DNA of 64,000 nucleotides from Zea mays (lineage: Eukaryota; Streptophyta; Magnoliopsida; Poales; Poaceae). Positions 58,457 through 64,000 of this stretch are shown piece by piece; position 1 is the first letter of the stretch; the number at the start of each line of letters is the position of its first letter. The notes below the pieces were generated by a model, which saw only the letters and a list, made by a program, of their open reading frames with translations, was not told the DNA's origin and did not search any database. The translations under genes were made by a program, and so were the position numbers. The stretch lies in the NCBI RefSeq assembly GCF_902167145.1, contig NC_050097.1, forward strand, positions 41,772,095 through 41,836,094, read 5' to 3'.

Positions 58457-61400
58457 TGTAAGACCCAAAATTTGTATATTTTTTTTTTAAAAAAAAACAA
58501 AAATAGTTATTATAGTACATTGGGGAAATGAGAAAAAAAAATTAATTTGTAATTAAATCAACTATTGTTAGAAACAAATATGAGAAGGAGAATAACATAG
58601 TAATATTTAAAATGAGGTGGTTTATATTCACATTTGTATTTCAATTGATACATTTGGCAAATCTAAAAAAATTAAGACAAGAGTAAAAATTTGAGTTTGA
58701 ATAATTGAATTTGGAAATCTGAAATTAAAATAGAAAATAAAATAAAAAAAAGAAAAACCCTGCTGGACTGGAAACCTCCTTTTCGGCCCATTTCCAAACC
58801 CACCGTGCGGCCCATTCTTCCTTCCTCACTGCCGCCGCGGACCCACTGGACAGTTTTTCCCCCCTCACGTGCGCTCTCGCCTTCTCACCGACACGCGGGT
58901 CCATCTCGTCGGACCCGTCTTCCTCGCGGCGGACCGTAACAATCGCCGCACGAATGCCAACCAAACTCGCCGCGGAATCCGCGATTCGACCCTCTAACCA
59001 ACCGGCCGAGATCCCCGTTGCCTGCCTGCCTCTATTTAAGCACCGGTCGAGGCGTTGCCCTCACTCCAAGTCGACCGTGAGCTCCCATTGCCGCCGCGGT
59101 GACGGAACTCAGTTCGCCGCGAGCTAAGTGCCTTCCGCCGTCGATTCGCCCTCCGTTGAGCGTACGGGTTCGCCCCGTGATCCCTTGAAGCCGTTACAAG
59201 AACCTCCCGGGCTTGTCTTCGTCCCTCGAACGCCGGATTGCTCATCGGAGCTGAGAATCCGCACCGCGCCGTGGACTGGGCACCTACGCGGCCGAATCCG
59301 TGGTAAGAACTACTCCGGTGAGTTCGCCATCCCCTAAGCACCGTGTAACAGTTTTTAAATTGAGCTCTGGGGCCACTGGAACGTTTGATTGAGTTTTCCC
59401 CGGCGAGCTTCGCCGTGAAGTCGGGCGGCGCCGCCGTCGCTGGCGGTGAGATTGGGGGGGGGGGGCGCAGACGTCGTTGGATCTTGATGAACGGCTCTGA
59501 TTAGACCTCACGTACCGATTCGCCCCTGCTCATCTCAGCCGTTGATCGGCGCGCGAACGGGTGAGATCGTGCTCTGGCGTTTATGTTTGTGGGGCGAATT
59601 TGGGTCGTTGGATCTAGATCCAAGGCTCCACATTGTGTACCGGTTCATTATATGGGCCGATCTAACCTCGGCCGTCCGCGCTCGATCGGATGGCCGTGCT
59701 CGGCCGATACCTCTTCGGCTTGCACGTTTTGCGTAAGAGCCCCTGCAGTTTTTCTTATTCAACCCGCCGTCCTCGCTCACTGTCGACTGAGTCTCGGGTT
59801 TCTTGCGCTGTGGCCCCTGAGATTCTTCCTATTTGACGCGCAGTCCAGATAACAGAGAAATAAGATTATTAATATTAAAAATTGATTTTTTGTATAAAAA
59901 TAAATCTTAAAACTTGTATAATTCATATTTAATTCATTTTAGCTCCAAATTGAGTCATTCCAATTCCTAAAATTTTGTAATAATATTCTCTATCATTTAG
60001 AATCACTGTTTTGACATGAACTCTGTTAGGAAATTTATTTATCATTTAATCATATTTTAATCACATTAAACCTTTGAAAATTCATAACTTAAAATCTATA
60101 ACTCCAAAATTAACAATTCTCTATCTTGTGATCTTATTTTAATATGTATATTATTAATATGTACATATGTTTGGTGTAATGTTAATTTTGCCTATCACTG
60201 TTTGTTTGTATTACTACGACTAGCAGTGAGGTCACGAGTCACCTGAAGATCATCCTGGTACCTGGAATCTCAAGTCCCAGGCAAGTTGTGCCCTTGATCA
60301 CTTCTTTTTACCCACTCATGTTCTGATTAATCATAATGATCTGCATAGGTTAATTTTGATGGGACCCAATAGGTTACCCTAGTTTGATTATCTTGATACC
60401 TTGTTACCACTGAACTTTTTGGGTAGTACTTGCTAGTGCTTTATGTGGTTTTGGGTATGAAGATACATTACTCATGATTATACTTTTGTTATCCGTTGTT
60501 ATTTATCGTTCATGATAAGATCATTATGTTAATTGGAACATGGAGCGACCACCCGGGAAAACAGTGCTACCACAAGGGTATAATGGGACGCCCTTGGCTG
60601 ATTAATTAGGAAAGCTAGTGGAGGACTACCTTACCCGAAAGGGGCAAGGGCAGTAGGGGAGTGGTCAGTGTAGGGAGGCCCTCGGGAGGATTTTGCTGTG
60701 ATGGCGGTCCTGCAAGGGATTCCTAGGGAGGCCCTCGGGAGGATTTTGCTGGGATGGCGGTCCTGCAAGGGATTCCTGGGGAGGCCCTCGGGAGGATTTT
60801 GCTGTGATGGCGGTCCTGCAAGGGATTCCTGCATTGGAGCTTCCTATAAACTGTAGCGGGTTTTCTGAAGCTAGTGGAACTTTGTAAAGGCCTCGTAGTG
60901 TTACCCTGCCTCGCCTCCTCGGTAGAGGTGTATGGGAAGTCGCGATCCCTTGGCAGATGGGTAACATGACTTGTGGGTAAAGATGCGCAACCTCTGCAGA
61001 GTGTAAAACTGGTATACTAGCCGTGCTCACGGTCATGAGCAGCTCGGACCCTCACATGATTAAATTATGGAACTTAAACTCAATTTGTCATGTGCATTGC
61101 ATCGCAGGTGAGGTTTTTACTTTTGTTCTACTATTTAATTGGGCTGGTATTTACTTATACTTAGTAATTGCTAATAAAATTTTGACCAACTTTAAAAGCA
61201 ATGCTCAGCTTCAACCATCCTCTTTGGTAAGCCTTACACTTCATGTGAGCTCCCACCTTTGGCGAGTTCATGCACATTATTCCCCACAACTTGTTGAGCG
61301 ATGAACGTATGTGAGCTCACTCTTGCTGTCTCACACCCCCCCACAGGTCAAGATCAGGTACCACAGGATGAGGCGCGTGGAGGATGCTGCGATGAGTTCG

Positions 61401-61623
61401 TGAGTGGTCTAGGTCGTCGTCTCCCAGTCAACTTTGGGTTGCTGGACCGTTGTCTCCTTATAATGTAATTATTTATTTATTTTGTATAGAACTTCTATTA
61501 TATAGTAAAGATGTGACATTCGATCCTGTGCCATGATTCATCATATGTGTGAGACTTGGTCCCAGCACACCTGGTGATTATGTTCGCGCCCGGGTCTTGG
61601 TGCCCCAAAATCCGGGTGTGACA
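58457..61623 (+). repeat. 5' LTR of the LARD
   Basis: A probable TATA-like CTATTTAAG at 59032-59040 leaves about 600 bp of U3 and an unusually long transcribed part of about 2.5 kb. It contains a G run at 59454-59464 and three 53-bp tandem repeats at 60672-60830. It ends CCGGGTGTGACA. Confidence 0.88.
60672..60830 (+). repeat. 53-bp tandem repeat, three copies
   Basis: Copies at 60672, 60725 and 60778 begin GGGAGGCCCTCGGGAGGATT and end GCAAGGGATTCCT, with one or two base differences. They lie in the transcribed part of the LTR. Confidence 0.9.
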
Positions 61624-61627
61624 GAAG

Positions 61628-61639
61628 TGGTATCAGAGG
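61628..61639 (+). other. Primer-binding site of the LARD
   Basis: TGGTATCAGAGG, four bases after the LTR end, nearly identical to the iMet tRNA site; it fixes the plus orientation. Confidence 0.85.
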
Positions 61640-62736
61640 AATGTTGACTGTAGGACGAAACCAAGATAGAACTGGACAACCATTGTCTACTTACCTTTGC
61701 TACTCTGGTTCTTTTCTAAACTTCCCTTAATCTTTTCTCATCTATTTCCGCTTTACTCTGATTATTCTTACATTTTCCTTCTAAAGACAAATGTGGATTT
61801 CATACTTTGAAATCCCGTACCTAAAGAGACTTTAGGAATAGGAGACCTACTCTTAGGACCAAAAACAAAACTATTTTTATAGGTATCTATACGCTTGAAT
61901 GTTTGTTCTTATGATACTTGTCTGATTTGGATCTTTGATTGAGTGTGATGAGTTGTGGAGTAATGTCCACAATTACATCTGCATATACATATAAAAATGT
62001 TTATAAGATAAACTAGACCAATTAAGAATACCACCACTAGAATAAATCCAGCCTAATGGATCCATCATATCTTAAAGGAATCTCTCTTATCTCAAAAGAT
62101 TCATCTTGTCTTGGAAGATTCATCCTATCCTAACCACTTTGCTTATCTCATCCTAAGGTAACAACCATGAGCTAATCCCAAAATTTCATTAGATCTTATC
62201 TAGTCTAAAATAATCATATCAATTTATTCTAGACCTGATCCAAACTAATAGGTTAATCTAACCTAACAAAGTCTAACCTTAAGTTGAGCTAACCTAATTT
62301 CAGTCACTTAACCATTTAATAATGGAAAAAAATAGATTAGACCCTACTAGCCTGGTGTTAACCTAACCTAGCACCATAAACCAACTCAACCATAAGCATA
62401 ACAGCTAACCCAATCAATAGAGTCATGATGGAGTGTATAATCTATCTGTCACCACTTAACATCAAATAAGATCTTGATCTACATCATGTAGACTATCTCA
62501 TCTTGAAAAATTCTATCCTACCTTTGGACATTCACCTTAAACGACTAGTTATCCCAAGCTTGGTATAAAACAACAGATTAAGCCCTGCTAAAGAATCTTC
62601 AGGTCATAAACAACTACTAACCTATTCATTCTGCTTACCAAATACTTTCCATTGCAAAACTACCCTACCATATGCTTTTAATTCGCATGGTCAATACTAG
62701 GAAAGGAAGATTATCAGGCAACATCAAACAAAAAAA

Positions 62737-62982
62737 ATGAATCCTCCACCTGTTGGAATCGATCAAGTGGTTGCCACCAAAATGTTGATAATACAACAAA
62801 TGGTAAACATGGTTACCGAATTGCAAAATCAGATAAGACAAGAACGCGAGGAAATACGTCAGATCCGTCTGGAGATACATCAAGAAATAAGGCAAGCACG
62901 GTTGGAGAGACAACAACAACAACAACCTCCACCACCACCAGCTCCACCAAGCTACATAGATATAAATTATGATGATTTGTAG
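62737..62982 (+). CDS. Small coiled-coil ORF inside the LARD (81 residues)
   Basis: MNPPPVGIDQVV, then a long charged helix (LQNQIRQEREEIRQIRLEI, RQARLERQ) and a Gln/Pro tail ending YIDINYDDL. It is the only sizeable frame in the 1.56-kb interior and starts 1.1 kb after the primer-binding site. It may be the remnant of the N-terminal part of gag from the autonomous parent, or a real small protein. No zinc knuckle, protease or pol is present. Confidence 0.5.
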   Translation: MNPPPVGIDQVVATKMLIIQQMVNMVTELQNQIRQEREEIRQIRLEIHQEIRQARLERQQQQQPPPPPAPPSYIDINYDDL

Positions 62983-63159
62983 GATCTAGATATTACTTTA
63001 GTTAGTAGATGATATGATATTATTTTAGAAGGAATAGTAAGGTCTATTAAACCTATGTTTTGTTAAAGGATGATGCATCATGCCGAGATTTCTTTGTTTG
63101 TGCATATGTTCCGAGAACAATATGAGTATACATCCCTTTTCTTGCAAATCTCGAGGACG

Positions 63160-63185
63160 AGATTATTTTTAAGGGGGGTAGGATT
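63160..63185 (+). other. Polypurine tract of the LARD
   Basis: AAGGGGGGTAGGATT immediately before the 3' LTR, preceded by the GAGGACGAGATTA motif common upstream of chromovirus 3' LTRs. It primes plus-strand DNA synthesis. Confidence 0.75.
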
Positions 63186-64000
63186 TGTAAGACCCAAAAT
63201 TTGTATATTTTTTTTTTAAAAAAAAACAAAAATAGTTATTATAGTACATTGGGGAAATGAGAAAAAAAAAATTAATTTGTAATTAAATCAACTATTGTTA
63301 GAAACAAATATGAGAAGGAGAATAACATAGTAATATTTAAAATGAGGTGGTTTATATTCACATTTGTATTTCAATTGATACATTTGGCAAATCTAAAAAA
63401 ATTAAGACAAGAGTAAAAATTTGAGTTTGAATAATTGAATTTGGAAATCTGAAATTAAAATAGAAAATAAAATAAAAAAAAGAAAAACCCTGCTGGACTG
63501 GAAACCTCCTTTTCGGCCCATTTCCAAACCCACCGCGCGGCCCATTCTTCCTTCCTCACTGCCGCCGCGGACCCACTGGACAGTTTTTCCCCCCTCACGC
63601 GCGCTCTCGCCTTCTCACCGACACGCGGGTCCATCTCGTCGGACCCGTCTTCCTCGCGGCGGACCGTAACAATCGCCGCACGAATGCCAACCAAACTCGC
63701 CGCGGAATCCGCGATTCGACCCTCTAACCAACCGGCCGAGATCCCCGTTGCCTGCCTGCCTCTATTTAAGCACCGGTCGAGGCGTTGCCCTCACTCCAAG
63801 TCGACCGTGAGCTCCCATTGCCGCCGCGGTGACGGAACTCAGTTCGCCGCGAGCTAAGTGCCTTCCGCCGTCGATTCGCCCTCCGTTGAGCGTACGGGTT
63901 CGCCCCGTGATCCCTTGAAGCCGTTACAAGAACCTCCCGGGCTTGTCTTCGTCCCTCGAACGCCGGATTGCTCATCGGAGCTGAGAATCCGCACCGCGCC
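63186..64000 (+). repeat. 3' LTR of the LARD, first 815 bp
   Basis: Identical to 58457-59270 apart from two C/T differences and one A-run indel. The remaining 2.35 kb is expected outside the window. Confidence 0.93.

Larger units (their letters stand above)
58457..64000 (+). mobile_element. Non-autonomous LTR retrotransposon (LARD) with 3.17-kb LTRs, truncated by the right edge
   Basis: 5' LTR 58457-61623, primer-binding site 61628-61639, interior 61624-63185 (1562 bp, no gag or pol), 3' LTR from 63186 to beyond the window. The overlapping parts of the LTRs (about 813 bp) differ by two C/T changes at CpG sites and one A-run indel. LTR termini TGTAAGACCC and GGGTGTGACA and the GACGAGATT..AAGGGGGG tract resemble del/Tekay-type chromoviruses. 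The left flank 5-mer is GTAAA; its partner is outside the window. Confidence 0.92.

Overview
This window looks like nuclear DNA from a grass, almost certainly maize (Zea mays) or a close relative. The evidence is two Ty1/copia Sirevirus families of the Ji and Opie type, whose LTRs are packed with CACCGGACAGTCCGGTG-type palindromes; grass MITEs; a CACTA element with TTTGCCGAGTG subterminal repeats; and spliced plant genes with GT..AG introns. No database was searched. Family names come from recognised motifs and LTR termini.

Layout. 1-3151 is the 5' part of a minus-strand Ty3/gypsy element (LTR, primer-binding site, then RT-RNase H-integrase with gag missing), and a 358-bp MITE sits exactly inside its RT frame. 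3152-17300 is the gene island. It holds intergenic DNA with a CACTA MITE and a Tourist-like MITE, then a five-exon plus-strand gene (exon 1 near 11015, stop at 15633; conserved plant protein of the type annotated 'gar2-related'), then a compact minus-strand gene (17093 to 16423) that appears to encode a secreted root meristem growth factor (RGF/GOLVEN/CLEL) precursor and is easily missed because its signal peptide lies in a separate exon. 17300-26344 is intergenic and holds MITEs, a solo Ji LTR inside another LTR, a second solo LTR, and a decayed copia gag.

From 26345 to the right edge the window is a stack of transposable elements, mostly on the minus strand. An LTR of a Tat-like Ty3/gypsy element (26345-45505) is split by a Ji Sirevirus (26785-44842, target duplication ACCCT), which is itself split by a young Opie Sirevirus (28214-37146, duplication AAAGG). 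The flanking gypsy interior carries a 4.1-kb hAT transposon (45676-49794, 8-bp duplication GTCCCCGC) whose transposase gene has a single nonsense codon. Two Tat-like elements each carry plus-strand, i.e. antisense, reading frames (50231-50978 and 52797-54665), one with its own TATA box and one 42-bp/14-residue tandem array. A minus-strand copia element with a long open pol (54666-58456) is cut by a very young non-autonomous retrotransposon (LARD) with 3.17-kb LTRs and only 1.56 kb of interior (58457 to beyond 64000).

The two host genes show no sign of working together. The rest is a readable insertion history: by-eye LTR divergence is roughly 3% for Ji, about 0.65% for the Opie inside it and about 0.25% for the LARD, so the nesting order and the sequence clock agree. 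The most unusual content is the antisense gene set of the Tat-like elements, the LARD with its own coiled-coil microORF, the single-lesion hAT transposase, and the uORF-guarded, split start codon of the gar2-related gene.
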